The notes below the pieces were generated by a model that was not told where the DNA came from, searched no databases, and was given only the letters and a program-made list of their open reading frames with translations. Below, in pieces: positions 43,888 to 55,499 of a stretch of 64,000 nucleotides of DNA. The position numbers and the translations under genes were made by a program. Within the stretch, counting starts at the first letter, position 1; every line of letters starts with the position of its first letter. The stretch is from Taudactylus pleione. Its lineage: Eukaryota; Chordata; Amphibia; Anura; Myobatrachidae. The stretch covers positions 2,413,501 through 2,477,500 of the forward strand of contig JAUIMM010000519.1 in assembly GCA_031769625.1 (NCBI GenBank), read 5' to 3'.

Positions 43888-44856
43888 CATACTTGCCAAC
43901 TCTCCCTCATTGTCAGGGAGACTTCCTGAAATAGCAGCAATCTCCCTGTCTCCCTGAAGAGTCTACCAATCTCCCTCATTTCACCTTACCCCCATTATGA
44001 CACTGTTACATAAAAGAAAAAACAGAGATATATACATTCAAATTGGATCATTAGTATAATTTCCCTGCATTGGCTATAAGGCACAAAGGGGGTCATACAG
44101 ACCCGCTCGTGAGCAAAATTCGCTCGCAAGCGGGTTGATGTTTGGTGAATGCGCATGCGCACGACGGAGGGAGCTCCGTCGTGAGCATGCGCGAGACCCG
44201 GCGAGCGACGAGAAATACGTCGCTCGGGGTCTCGCACCAAAGGGGGCGTGCTGTCGATGGTGAGTGACAGCACGCCCCCTTTGGTGGGCGTGCCGGGGGC
44301 GTGGCGGCCAGACGGAGGCGTTCCCATGGGAACGCCTACCATCTGAGTCCGGCCCCACTGACATCAGTAATGATGTCAGTGGGAGTGATTTGGGCTCTAA
44401 TAGAGCCAAAATCACTCCTGGGTTTGCGGAAGCGAGACCCTACCGCAGGGTCTCATCGCAAGCCCGATGGTCGCGATGGTCTTTGACCATCGCGACCATC
44501 ATCATGGGCGCTTGCTATAGCTGTGGGTGGTCACCCACAGCTATACGAGCGTCCAGGAGGACGCTCCATTTTCATGGAGGAGGGCCCTGATTCAGAGCAA
44601 GCGCTCTGGTCAGAGCGTCCGGCTCTGAATCAGGCCCAATGATCCCTATGGTTACATGTATTTTCTGAGAAGTATCAGTGTGTTTTCATCAACAAGTGGA
44701 TCTTACTAACTGCTTTGGGTTTCATTTACATCTGGATGTAAATCAATTTTATGACACGCCTCTCAGATTTATCAGTACACGTCCACTTTACCGCTGCGCT
44801 CATAGGTGCTGCTTTCACAGTCTCCCTGAAATGCTTTTTCAAAAGTAGGCAAGTAT
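43888..44856. mobile_element. MITE ('CATACTTGCC' ends) split by a Harbinger-type MITE
   Basis: Left end CATACTTGCCAACTCTCCCT. The right end, on the minus strand, is CATACTTGCCTACTTTTG. TCTCCCTGAAAT motifs occur on both sides. The element at 44088-44637 interrupts it. Confidence 0.55.
44088..44637. mobile_element. Harbinger-type MITE (about 550 bp)
   Basis: Right terminus, on the minus strand, GGGCCTGATTCAGAGCC. The left terminus, GGGGGTCATACAGACCCG, is more diverged. Internal palindromes include AGCACGCCCCCTTTGGTG and GGTCGCGATGGTC/GACCATCGCGACC. No coding capacity. Confidence 0.68.
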
Positions 44857-44939
44857 GAGCTGTGTGCATCTGAGTCTGAATCTGTATACAAAGCGCTATG
44901 TTGCAGCAAGTTCCGCAGTCTAAGTCAGTGGTGTACTAT

Positions 44940-45444
44940 GGGCCCTATTTATTAAAATCTGCATTTCAAATGCAGTTGTAGTGTGATATTTTTGCCTAAA
45001 TTCGCATTGTGAATTTAGGAAATATCACAGGAATTTATAAAAAATCCCTTGCAGGGACAGAGCTTACGATAAAGCGCCGCCGCCAACTCAACCCTCCCCT
45101 GCGATCGCCTCCCCACACCCGTGGCTTTGGCACACAACCACGGATACCACAATTATCCCGTTAGAGCAGAGTAGGAGAACCGGGGGAAACCCTGGATAAC
45201 GCCATCCCCAGTATTTTTTCACATTTTATTTTTAGCAAATCTGAGCAGATCACATTTTCCATTACAAGTATAGGAAATGCGATCTGTTTACTAATAATAT
45301 GTGAATTGAAGGATTTGAATAGTTTTTCACAAAAACTACTCCAATTGCCCTTTATTTATGTGATGCTAAAATAATGTGAAAAGGGTGTGAAAACACCCTT
45401 TCTCACATTTTTTTTACTAAAAATAATATTGGTAAATAGGCCCC
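44940..45444 (+). mobile_element. DNA transposon, family A, complete (about 505 bp)
   Basis: Left end GGGCCCTATTTATTAAAATC and right, on the minus strand, GGGGCCTATTTACCAATATT. Contains ATCCCTTGCAGGGACAGAGC. It is the opposite-orientation relative of the partial copy at 1-655. Confidence 0.62.
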
Positions 45445-45462
45445 AATGGATGGTGACACTCA

Positions 45463-46326
45463 GGGCCTGATTTAGACCCGGTTGCTAAGCTGCACTCGCT
45501 TGCTAGGGGCGATTATCACACATCTACGCATGCTTATGCTTCAAAGTACGCATGTGCGAACCAGTCACTGCGGCCGGGAATCGTGCTCTCGTAGTACACA
45601 GACTGGGTGCTACTTTGAGTGACAGATAGCGCCGTTTGTAGGTTGTGACAGGGTAGGTGTTTGTGAACGGGGGAGTGGTTGTACGAATGCAGGCGTGTCT
45701 GAGCATCAAAACGGAGTTTAATGGGTGTGCATAATTAACAAAGTTGCGTCATTGTACACGTCACTTGGTTGTATTTGAGCCTGAACTGATTGCACTGCTT
45801 GCGGTGGGGTAGGGTTTACCTCAAGGGCTGCGAGCAGCTCCGATGGCTCATGATGTTACCGATTAATCAGACACTTCCTGGAGATGACGTGTGCTACAAG
45901 AGAAAGGTGGGTGGCTTTATACTAGGGATGTGCAGGCTCGGATAGGTTCGAGTTTGCATGTTGAGTTCGGATTTTTCCCTCCAAAAAAACGGAACTCAGA
46001 AAGAGGCAAAACGTCATCTTGCATGGACGAACATCATCATTCCTGGACAAAAGTCCAGGAATGATGATGTTCGTCCATGCAAGATGACGTTTTGCCTCTT
46101 TCTGAGTTCTGTTTTTTTGGAGGGAAAAATCCGAACTCAACGTGCAAACTCTAACCTATCCGAGCCTGCACATCCTTACTTTATACACCTGCGTACGCTC
46201 ACTGCCGTCGCTCTCTAAGACATAGAGGGCGTCCTTAAGCCACACAGTGCGATCGCAGAATTTGCATACCCGGCCCCTTTTAGCAACGAGCGATCGCGGC
46301 TTAGCGAGCAGGTCTGAATCAGGCCC
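45463..46326. mobile_element. Harbinger-type MITE carrying a nested hAT palindrome
   Basis: Left terminus GGGCCTGATTTAGACCCGGT. The right terminus, on the minus strand, is GGGCCTGATTCAGACCTGCT. The 256-bp palindrome at 45923-46178 plus its duplication lies inside it. Confidence 0.72.
45923..46178. mobile_element. hAT-type palindromic MITE (256 bp), exact 8-bp TSD
   Basis: Left end TAGGGATGTGCAGGCTCGG and right end, on the minus strand, TAAGGATGTGCAGGCTCGG. The target duplication CTTTATAC lies at 45915-45922 and 46179-46186. The two arms are almost perfect inverted copies over about 120 bp, meeting near 46045-46050 (GGACAAAAGTCC). The ends resemble those of the hAT copies in this window. Confidence 0.93.
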
Positions 46327-46596
46327 CCAGTGCAGTGTCTATGGACTCTTCGCGTGTGTTAAAGGGGATGTTTCCTTGAGCCAGCTGTTTTCGGGGCATG
46401 ATCGTGTGTCAGGCTCCCATTCTTGTCACGCTGGTTTCTAGCCCCCAGCCTCTCCCAGTACAGCATCATCCATCACCGCTGCAGAGCTTCTAGGTGAAAC
46501 CATACAAGGAGGTGACACCAAAATAGCAGAACAGTTCTCTCGTACCACCTAGTGATGCCACTGGACTGAATGGAGTTTCACTGCGTCTGAGATAAA

Positions 46597-46795
46597 GGGG
46601 CCTATTTACTAAGCAGTGCTAGGAGACAGAGTGAAATGTGATAAGAAAGTGATAAGGTGCCAGCCAATCAGCTCCCAACTGTCATCTCACAAGCTGTGTT
46701 TGAAAAATGACAGTTGGGAGCCGATTGGCTGGCACCTTATCACTTTCTTATCACTTTTCACTCTGTCTCCTAACACTGCTTAGTAAATAGACCCC
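46597..46795. mobile_element. Foldback MITE (199 bp), TSD AAA
   Basis: Left end GGGGCCTATTTACTAAGCAG and right, on the minus strand, GGGGTCTATTTACTAAGCAG. Flanked by AAA on each side. It is the uninterrupted relative of the element carrying Harbinger copy 2. Confidence 0.88.
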
Positions 46796-47113
46796 AAAGT
46801 ATTGTAGCTATGCTACACTGCTCGGTACGGCTTAGTCGAGCTTGGCATTTCACGCCATATGTCATTGAGGCTAGGTGTATTAGGACACATCTGTACAAGG
46901 TGGATGAATACACTACAAGCTATATGCAAAATGAAATGTATACTTAAACATACCCAGTAAATAGTTCAGTTTGTCCTTTTGAGGGGCAGTAGGCCACTAT
47001 GATATGGGACCATGGTTTGAGGAATCTAAGGTCTGTTTTATCCCTATTTTACTTCAGAAATTATGGGAAATGTGCAGGAGAGTTATCAAGCCTTCTAAAG
47101 AGGACAGGTAGAG
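46796..47113. other. Non-coding spacer
   Basis: Contains GAGGCTAGGTGTATTAGGAC (46866), repeated with changes at 49857. No gene seen. Confidence 0.4.
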
Positions 47114-47121
47114 GTGTTGCC

Positions 47122-47519
47122 CAGGGGCGCTTCTAGAGAGGAGGGGGCCTGTGTGCAGTCTCCGATGTGGGCCCCCTCCTCTCTGTCCGGCGGCCGGCAG
47201 CACGCTGAGCTGTACGCGGCCACCGACGGAGTTATAGACTCTGGGCACTAGAGTGTGCCCAGAGTCTATAGAGGATGCGCTGGTCACCTGGAAAATGGCC
47301 GCGGCGGCCATCTTCCCTGTACTGCGCATGCGCAAACGACGGGAAAATGGCCACGGCAGCCATTTTCCAGTCATTTTTACAGCGCCGGACCCCAGCGCCG
47401 ACGTGGGACTCCAGAAAGGTACTTAATTCTATGGGTGCAGGGTGTGCGGTGCGGGGCCCTCCTGGACACAGGGGCCCGTGTTCCCCGCACACCCTGGAAC
47501 CATTATAGATACGCCCCTG
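47122..47519. mobile_element. hAT-type MITE, CAGGGGCG family (398 bp), exact TSD
   Basis: Left terminus CAGGGGCGCTTCTAGAGAGG. The right terminus, on the minus strand, is CAGGGGCGTATCTATAATGG. The duplication GTGTTGCC is exact at 47114-47121 and 47520-47527. It contains paired GGAAAATGGCC and CATGCGCA motifs. Confidence 0.9.
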
Positions 47520-47549
47520 GTGTTGCCCATAGCAACCGACCAGAATTGG

Positions 47550-47907
47550 ACCATACTTGCCAACTTTATAAATCTCCTCCCTAGGAGAACACTGGGGAGA
47601 AGATTCTGTTGACATCTTCAGTGGGCGGAGCCGGACTGTTATGTCATTAGGCCCCGCTCCACCACAGGAAAAAGGAAGCGATTTGCGGGGCCACGAGGAG
47701 GGGGCGGGGCTAATTGACTTGATTCACATCATTTTAACCCTGCCCCCTACTTGTAGATCTGAAAATTCCTGGTAAAATCTCCCTATCCTGCTCACTTCAC
47801 TAGGAAAAGGGCAGGATGCGGGAGATATGCCTACTCTTCCGGGGGTGCCGGGGGTTACCCGAAAAATTGTGAGCCTCCCACAACTTTCGAGAGAGTAGTA
47901 TGGATTA
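47550..47907. mobile_element. MITE, 'CATACTTGCC' family, copy
   Basis: Starts CATACTTGCCAACTTTATAA and contains GGGGCGGGGC and CACTTCACTAGGAAAAGGGC. Same order of motifs as 48809-49168. The right end is degraded. Confidence 0.55.
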
Positions 47908-48010
47908 GACCTATCATTTTTATGGAATGTACTAGATAAATGATAGCTAGAAGCTGATTGGTTGCTATGGGAAACACCTCCACTTGTACTCTCGGTTTGA
48001 TAAATATCCT

Positions 48011-48530
48011 TTTTGTTTCTAGATCAGTGGTTAAATTAGTGGTCACATGGCACATGTTGATCTCAGAGTAATCTCCCCTCATAGGTTCTCTTCATTGTGA
48101 CTTTGTTGTCATAGAGAGAACATAGCCAGGTTTTGTGGTTATGATAAATATCTCACCATGTAAAGTAACATAAGGAGCAGTGAAATAATAATAACCAAAC
48201 ATACAGGATAAACTAATCACATGAACAGTAGTCTGCAAATACACGTTTCCACTTTTTGAGAGGAGTATGGAGAGAATGAGGGATTTTCTGTATGTATATA
48301 CATTGCTCACAGATGCGAATCAGCACTAAAATCATACTGTAGTAACTGATCTTTTATTTACATAATGCAAGACAATAAAAGCAAATGTCTGATTTGTAGC
48401 TGTGGTTAGGAGCAAATTAAATGTTAATCAATAACCCTTGTTCCTAGTTATTTGGTAATGCGCCCTATACATTCAAAAGATAAAACATTTAAAACTCTGC
48501 TAATAGATATTGGTACAGATGTATCCATAT
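48011..48530. other. Non-coding spacer
   Basis: AT-rich. I see no gene or transposon end. Confidence 0.4.
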
Positions 48531-48559
48531 ACATCTATCCGTGCACTACAAGTCGCGCT

Positions 48560-49460
48560 ACACATAACGCGGGAGCTACCTGTGACGCGGTAGCGCCAAG
48601 CGTCTTTCCGTGCAACTTTTTACCTTCAAATGTGTCTTATTCACACAGCGATGTGAACATTTAGAACAAGAAGCTTCTGCTGACTAAAATGATATACAGC
48701 ATCCCTATGTTCTATCAGCAAATGTGGGTGTATCTGCATATGAAATGCTACGTTACAGTGTTGCAGCCACTGACACTTTAACGTAGCGCTTCGTATGCAG
48801 ATACACCATACTTGCCTACCTTGTAATATGTCTTCCCGGGAGAAGCCCGGGTAAGAGAAACAAAAGGGTGTTATGACGGGGCGGGGTCTGGCAATTTGCA
48901 TCATTAAGCCACGCCCCTTGTGGTAAAATCACCGCCATTGGCTAGAATTTACATAGGGGGCGGGGCCAAATTATGTGATTCATGTAGAATCGCATAATTA
49001 GGCCCTGCCCCCTACACGGAGACCCGCGGTCGGCGCGGACATTCTCATTCTGCCCACTTCACTAGGAAGTGGGCAGAATGCGGGAGAAATGCCTACCCTT
49101 CCGGGGATGCGGGGGGTTACCCAATATATCAGGAGCCTCCTGCGAAAACCAGGAGGGTAGGCATGTATGAGATACACCCGCAGTCTCTCTCAGAACATAC
49201 AGTATGCACGCTGCATATCATTTTAATCAGCAGAAGCAGCTTGTGCTAACTATTCGCATCGCTGTGCGAATAAGACACATTTGAAGGTAAAAAGTTGCAC
49301 GGAAAGACGCTCGGCGCTACCGTGTCACAAGGAGCTCATGAGTTAGCATTCTGCATATCATTTTAAACAGCAGAAGCTGCTTGTGCTAACTATTCGCATC
49401 GCTGTGCGAATAAGACACATTTGAAGGTAAAAATTTGCACGAAAAGACACTCGGCGCTAC
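48560..49460. repeat. Long inverted repeat with a tandemly duplicated right arm
   Basis: The left arm (about 48577-48660: GTAGCGCCAAGCGTCTTTCC and ACCTTCAAATGTGTC) is the reverse complement of 49252-49320, and that arm is repeated once more at about 49389-49458. The MITE at 48809-49168 lies in the loop. Likely an unclassified DNA transposon with a duplicated end. Confidence 0.65.
48809..49168. mobile_element. MITE, 'CATACTTGCC' family, best copy
   Basis: Left CATACTTGCCTACCTTGTAA. The right end, on the minus strand, is CATACATGCCTACCCTCC. Interior GGGGCGGGGTC and CTTCACTAGGAAGTGGGCAG. It is inserted in the loop of the larger inverted repeat. Confidence 0.65.
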
Positions 49461-49469
49461 TGAGTCATG

Positions 49470-49808
49470 CAGGGGTATCTTTAGAGAGGAGGAGGCCCGT
49501 GTGCATTTCCCGATATGGGCCCCCTCCTCTCCAACTCACGCGGCTGACCGGACACAGCAGAATCTTTTGACTCTGGGCAGTAGAGTGTGCCCAGGGTCTA
49601 TTGCGCATGGGCGGATCACCGGGGAAATGGCGTGGCTGCCATTTTCCCGGAAATCTTCTCACAGCGCATGCGCAAAACACTTGGAAAAATGGCTGCGGCA
49701 GCCATTTTCCAGCATTTGAACTGCGCTGGGAGACCCGACTCGACTTCGTAGAGGTAAGTATGACAAAGTATGGGTGCAAGGTGTGCACCCATTATAGATA
49801 CACCCCTG
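49470..49808. mobile_element. hAT-type MITE, CAGGGGTATC family (339 bp), exact TSD
   Basis: Left terminus CAGGGGTATCTTTAGAGAGG. The right terminus, on the minus strand, is CAGGGGTGTATCTATAATGG. The exact duplication GAGTCATG lies at 49462-49469 and 49809-49816. Sister of 47122-47519. Confidence 0.9.
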
Positions 49809-49901
49809 GAGTCATGCCATGGCATGGCGCGACTAGAAGGGCTGTTTAGCGCACAAGGAGGCTAGATGTATGAGGACACATCTGTATCTTTGTTTTAAGA
49901 T

Positions 49902-50783
49902 CAGTGCTGACCCTGGGTATAGGCGACCCCTAGGCACCTGCCTAGGGCGACCTAGCTCCAGTGGGGGCGCTAGCATGGCCCTAACTAGTGTTGTGGAACC
50001 GGTACCATTGCACAGAGCTCTTGTGGTCAGCAATATTGCTGCCCCATGGCCCTGCTTCTGGCTAGCAGGGTGCACCCTGTAGCCAGGATTACTGCAGCAG
50101 CACCACTGGAGTGTCTTTTAGATGCTCCAGACAGGCCAACTTGAGCGTCCTCACTTACTGGTGCTGCCAACTCCACCCCCTCCGCTTGATGTAATGACGT
50201 TGGGAGCTAAGGAAGCGGGACAGGCACAGGGTGCATTTAAGCACTGTTGTGGCCGTTGACGCTAGAGTTACATCCCGTCCGGGATTACTCCGGACAGTCT
50301 GGAAATCTGATATACTGTTCAGAGTTCAGACAGGTTGTAATCCCTAGGGTCATAGCTAGCGTGGTGCGGGCCTCGCCAGCTAAAATCTTGTATACAGTAG
50401 GTCACCAAATTGGTTAGAGCAGGCCCTAATTAACATACCTCTATAAAGAAGATTTCCTGTTGCTGCTCAATTCAATAGAAAATCTTTTTTCAAACAATTT
50501 ATAAGAAAAAAGTCCCCAGTGACACTGGCCAGCAATGGTAAGAATAGTCTTGCCAGACCAGTTAGTTATCATGGAGCACAATGCGTGAGCCCAGTTCCAG
50601 CTCCAGGCACGCTCTGTGTGTGCGGCCGCACAGGGGCGCCGGGGTCCAGCTGCAGAAGATCCCCGCCCTCCACGCACCTGCTGCTGTTATTATTTTATGC
50701 ACAGGGGGAGGGCGCAGTGAGGGAAAGGGCGGAAGGGGAGCACAGGACGGCGCTGGGTGCCGAGACACCTAGAGCCAGGCCTG
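49902..50783. mobile_element. Possible non-autonomous hAT element
   Basis: Left CAGTGCTGACCCTGGGTATA. The right end, on the minus strand, is CAGGCCTGGCTCTAGGTGTC, a hAT-like end. No matching 8-bp duplication was found, so the ends may belong to two elements. The GC-rich stretch 50590-50780 gives open frames that I do not support as genes. Confidence 0.35.
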
Positions 50784-50789
50784 CGTGAG

Positions 50790-52372
50790 ACGTCTTATTT
50801 GTTTTAGCAATCACAGGACAGCCGCACAACTCTAACTGCAGCTGTCCATGATAAATTATTGTAGTTTTGCCAGGCATTCCATACAGATACACTGCAGGTG
50901 AAGGCTATCACTAGTATGGCAGGGTGTCTTTGATAAATATGCAATCATTTAATTTTTGCAGTATTTTAGGGATTAAGCATTTTGATAAATAAACCCCAAA
51001 ATCTGGATGTATACAGCCATGGTTTGCATAATTTTCATGATTCAACACTTTACAAAAGGCCAACTTTTATTAGTGGAGATGTAAATCAAAATGGATGCCT
51101 TAGGCAGTCCATTCCAGAGATGTCGCTAATTAAAATCAATTTATATAAAAATTAACATTAGTATAGAAAATGATGCAATATAAAGGTTATTAAACACAAT
51201 CTGTTTTTTTTTATGTATAAAGTCCCCATTCTAAACAAACTGGTTAATTACAGTAATAATAAATAAACATAACCTCAATCTGCAATAAAAACCTGCAGTG
51301 CTTTTATAGGTATTTAAAATTAAAAAAAGGCTTTAAATGACAAAGTGTAAAATCCCAAGGTAGAGCTGCAACTCAATTTATAGTACATGGCAAGACATAT
51401 TAGAAATCCACTATTTATGTCTAATTAAGACTTGCTTGAGTATACCTAACAATACCCATTTTTGTAAGTGGAGGCCATAAAGTTTAATTATGACCACATT
51501 GCAGGCTATCTTGTAGAGAGTTAAACCATTTCCCAAGAGGTTTAGGGAACATTTTAATAAGTGATACATCTGATTAGTAGCCACAACAGTCAGAGTGTCA
51601 GAGCACTGTGCATGTACCATGGTACTAATTAGCACTATCCATGCAGTAACTAATATATTGTGTGTACGTATGTGTGTTTTATCTGAAAGATTTTAGATTT
51701 CATGCTGGGCGATCTGTTTCACTATTTCTCCTGTCTCTGATTGACTGCATATACACTATTTTCCAAAGGGTTGTCCCCCTTTTCCCCTAGAAGTATGTAT
51801 TTTCAAGTATCACTGACGGATAGCATTAATAATCATCATTCTTCAATAATCAAAGGTTCCATTTGGTGTGTCTAATGCAGATTCCAATTATGCAACTCAG
51901 TGGTGTAAGAAGTCTGACACGGGGAGGTTTTAATAAAATGCCACTTCTACAGTTTCCTCTTAGGAAAGTGGAATTGCCTCTTTTACAAGCTCTTATTAAA
52001 ATTTACAGTAATTATGACCTAATTGCGAGTTATGTTAATTCAATGGAGCATGATAAGAAATAGACCAAGCTACTGATTCAACATTAGCAATTTTGTTTGA
52101 ACTAACTTTTTTATTATTTTTTATTTTTTTAAACCACAGGTGACATCGATCAACAGGTTACAAACAAAAACAAAAAACAAAAAAATACAGTATATCTCAT
52201 TTTCTACATCAAACATTCCTGATTTTATTTTTTGTAGGAATCTATTTTCATTATTCACTCCTGTTGATTACCACTCCTGTTACTTCATTTTGTCTTATCA
52301 TTCAATGCTCCAAGCATGACAGGTTCCTTTCCTTATCTGCTCATTGCCATGTCCTTTCTAAACACTTCTCTA

Positions 52373-52413
<41 letters not shown>

Positions 52414-53375
52414 CCTCTGTGTTTAGCCTACTTTATTCCTAATCTATCTCCGCCATTAGCCACAAGCCACAAGCCATTTATTTTCCAGCATTTTAACCCT
52501 ACCGTTATATTTAACACCAACCGCCACCTCCTATCCACTATTTATTGATCTCATCGTGGACTACAGCTTTCCATTACTTCAATAATCTCCTTTCACTCTT
52601 ATTTGATTCCCATTTCACAATATTCTCACACTATTATATTTATTCACAAACCTATGGGTGAAATCTGGTATACTCACCTGATCCATAACTCACCTAATCC
52701 ATTACACACCTAGTCCATTACACACCTAATCCATTACTTCTTCATCCTAGTCCACATCCAGACCCACATCCCTCCATTTCCTATTATTTCTATTCCTCAC
52801 CATCTGTTACTATTATTACTATATTGTCCTTTATCCCTATTTCTTATATTTTATTTGTCTTTTATTGCACTTTATTATTATTTACACATTTTTTATGTTT
52901 ATTCACATCTTACAACAATCACATTGTTTTCCCCCTGACTACACTATATTCACATCCTATTCAATTTCATCCTTCATTTCCCCTATCACCCACCCTATCT
53001 TTCTGTAGCTTGTTTTTATTTAACCTTTCTCTCTACTCTATTTATTCACTGACCATCCATTCATATGCCTTCCTCTCTAACTCATCACCTTTATAAAGAT
53101 CAAATAAAAACACATTTCCACTGCTCTTGACATTGATGAGTTTTTCCACAGCTGTCCCAAACTTCTCTCTTCTTCATGACTCATGAGAGTACCTGCTACC
53201 CCTGTAACAACCATATAAAACCCAGCCCCAGATCTTCATCACCACCAACCCTCTAAAAGACACTATACACAGCACTCCATGGCAACACATTATTAGCATT
53301 GAACTGTGTAGAGTTAATTTTTTATTTACTAGCTGACCATGTTTGAGCTGTAGGAAGACATTATAGGGTCTAGAG
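50790..53375. other. Unique AT-rich region with a (TA)n tract
   Basis: A long stretch without recognisable transposons or genes. (TA)n is at 52373-52410. 51880-52070 is rich in TAATTA-like and ATTAAAAT motifs and could be a conserved non-coding element. The T/C-rich stretch 52410-53100 gives open frames that are compositional artefacts. Confidence 0.45.
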
Positions 53376-53560
53376 CAGGGGTTCCCAACCACGGTCCTCA
53401 AGGCACACTAACAGTCCAGGTTTTGAGGATAGCCATACTGGAGCACAGGTGACTTAATTAGTACCTCAGTTATTTTGATTTAACCACCTGTACTCAAGCC
53501 TGGATATCACCAAAACCAGGACTGTTAGTGTGCCTTGAGGACCGAGGTTGGGAATCACTG
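53376..53560. mobile_element. hAT-type MITE (185 bp), exact TSD
   Basis: Left terminus CAGGGGTTCCCAACCACGGT. The right terminus, on the minus strand, is CAGTGATTCCCAACCTCGGT. The exact duplication GTCTAGAG lies at 53368-53375 and 53561-53568. The long terminal inverted repeats include CCTCAAGGCACACTAACAGT. Confidence 0.95.
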
Positions 53561-53568
53561 GTCTAGAG

Positions 53569-55090
53569 GGACATGTGTGCCTGTTACATTTGTCATCCGT
53601 TCTAGAACAGACTTCCAGCCAGGATATTTGTATGACAGAACGTTCCCAAAAGATGCGCAGAGTGCACCAGGAACAGTTCCACAACACAAGCATCTCAATA
53701 AGACATTCGGGTAGATGTTGTGCAATCATTGTTCTACTAGGCATGGATGCATCGTGACTAGCCTAACATCTTTGTGGATGGGGATCTACTGTACCTGTAT
53801 TCTCTTTTTAGTTTTCAAAACAGCAGGGAAGTAGAGTCAAGTTTAATCAGCCTGCAGTAAATAATTTTGTAGCGCCCATACTCAAGCAAAGCAACTGGAA
53901 GGTTATTGGCTCAATGATATATTTTGAAAATATTTTGACAACATTTTAGCTGCCTTATAATGTGTTTTATATGGTTGCTTCAGTAGTTCCAAAGCTCTTG
54001 ATTTGAATGTCCATTCAGAGTTATGCAGCCAATATACAGTAGTTGTTTTAATGATGAACTACACTGTATTAGAATTTCATACTGTAATGAAAGCTTATCT
54101 ACAATAGGGTGCGGTAGTTGAGGCAAAGAAAGATTTGGTAAAGTCTAGTTGAGTCTGTGTGCTGAACAACAAGCACAGTAATCTAGAAATTATGTAAATG
54201 TTTCAAGATGATACTATGACTGAATCAGAAGAAAATTCCACCTGTCAGCGTTTTATAGATTTGAGGTCAATGCGCAGTTGGACATTGGGATTTTCCATTA
54301 GTCATCAGGAAGACGATCAGTGAGGATAATGGATTATCATTGGCACTTCAAGATGGTCTGCTTTATCAACAGCCATGTTTAGAACAATGGTTGTTTTTTT
54401 CTGATTTTTCAGAAGATTGTATAATGATATATAGAAGGCACTGAAAACTTCTGGAGATGTTTTATTTACTTGAATGGTGCTGAGCTTGTCTTCAATAACT
54501 GGGATATAGTTCTGAGACCTCTGCTGCCTCGTGGTTGCAATAAGATAACTACAGTACATTTATAACCATATTCAGTCAAATCCATGGTCTCTTAGAACTA
54601 TAATATTCATGAAAATCAATCATACATTGACACTATTCATAAAATGTGCCTTTACCTTCATAAAACATAGGCTATCCCACCAAGGAGGAGATATCCACAG
54701 TGAAGGAAACTACAGGTACATGTTTGAAGCTTTATAGCCAATATACTGTCCCCTAATATCAGAAACATTGGGAACCATTGTTGAGACACCATGGCCCGGA
54801 AGAAACTGCTTCTGCAATGTTTAGTTCGGTAGAATAGACCATCATCCGTGTCAACAGGTGTCAATTACTCTGGAACTGCAAGAGTCCTGAAAATGATTAA
54901 GTCTCTTTGGAGTGGGGATTAATCACCACTAATAGTTTTGATTAGAATTCTTCTTTACAACCTTAAGGTAGATAACATTTTACAAAAATTCTGGTGAAAA
55001 ATCCATAGTTTATTAATATAAATAATGATTAGCTCAATATCTCAAAATAAGGAGCACTAGATGGCTGTGTTTTCTCATGCACCGTGACGG
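53569..55090. other. Mostly non-coding; possible degraded L1/Tx1-type LINE remnant at 54317-54559
   Basis: The minus-strand frame 54559-54317 encodes IPVIEDKLSTIQVNK followed by FSAFYISLYNLLK, which resembles the linker before the RT domain in L1/Tx1-type ORF2 proteins. No catalytic motif is present, so this is only a weak suggestion. I see nothing else in the stretch. Confidence 0.25.
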
Positions 55091-55094
55091 GTTA

Positions 55095-55325
55095 CATTCA
55101 GAATCCTGACAGTGGGGATTCCTCTGACATTCCCATCGCCGGGATCCCGAAGGTAAGTAGTGGGGTTAGGAATAGAGGTTAGGGTTAGGCACCAGGGAGG
55201 GAGGGGTAGGGTTAGGGGTTAGATTAGGGTTACTTACCTAGAGCTGTCGGGATTGTAACCTGATCAGGATGCTGGCGTTGAGATTCTGACCGCCGGGATC
55301 CGGAGCGCCGGCATCCCGTACCCAT
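55095..55325. mobile_element. MITE-like element with internal TTAGGG-like repeats, copy 3
   Basis: Flanking motifs CGCCGGGATCCCGAAGG and CCGCCGGGATCCGGAGCG surround GGTTAGGGTTAGGCACC. Same family as 19760-20250 and 27040-27450. Confidence 0.55.
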
Positions 55326-55499
55326 CCCTACAGTAACTGTATTTTGTGCATTTGCATTAAACTTACAGTACTTTCTCAATACACCATGTGATAAAATAAA
55401 TATTGTAAATCTGTACCATCGCAGCCTCACGCACACTTGCACAAGCTCTGGCCTTACTCTGTAATTGCTAACCTTCCGGTACACAGTGAGAACTCAGGT

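Noticed and set aside
49433..49835. Overlapping 80-107-aa frames on both strands
   Set aside because: They lie inside a hAT-type MITE with exact 8-bp duplication and have no domain.
52410..53100. 90-aa hydrophobic frames in T/C-rich sequence
   Set aside because: Composition-driven; no start context, domain or homologous copy in the window.
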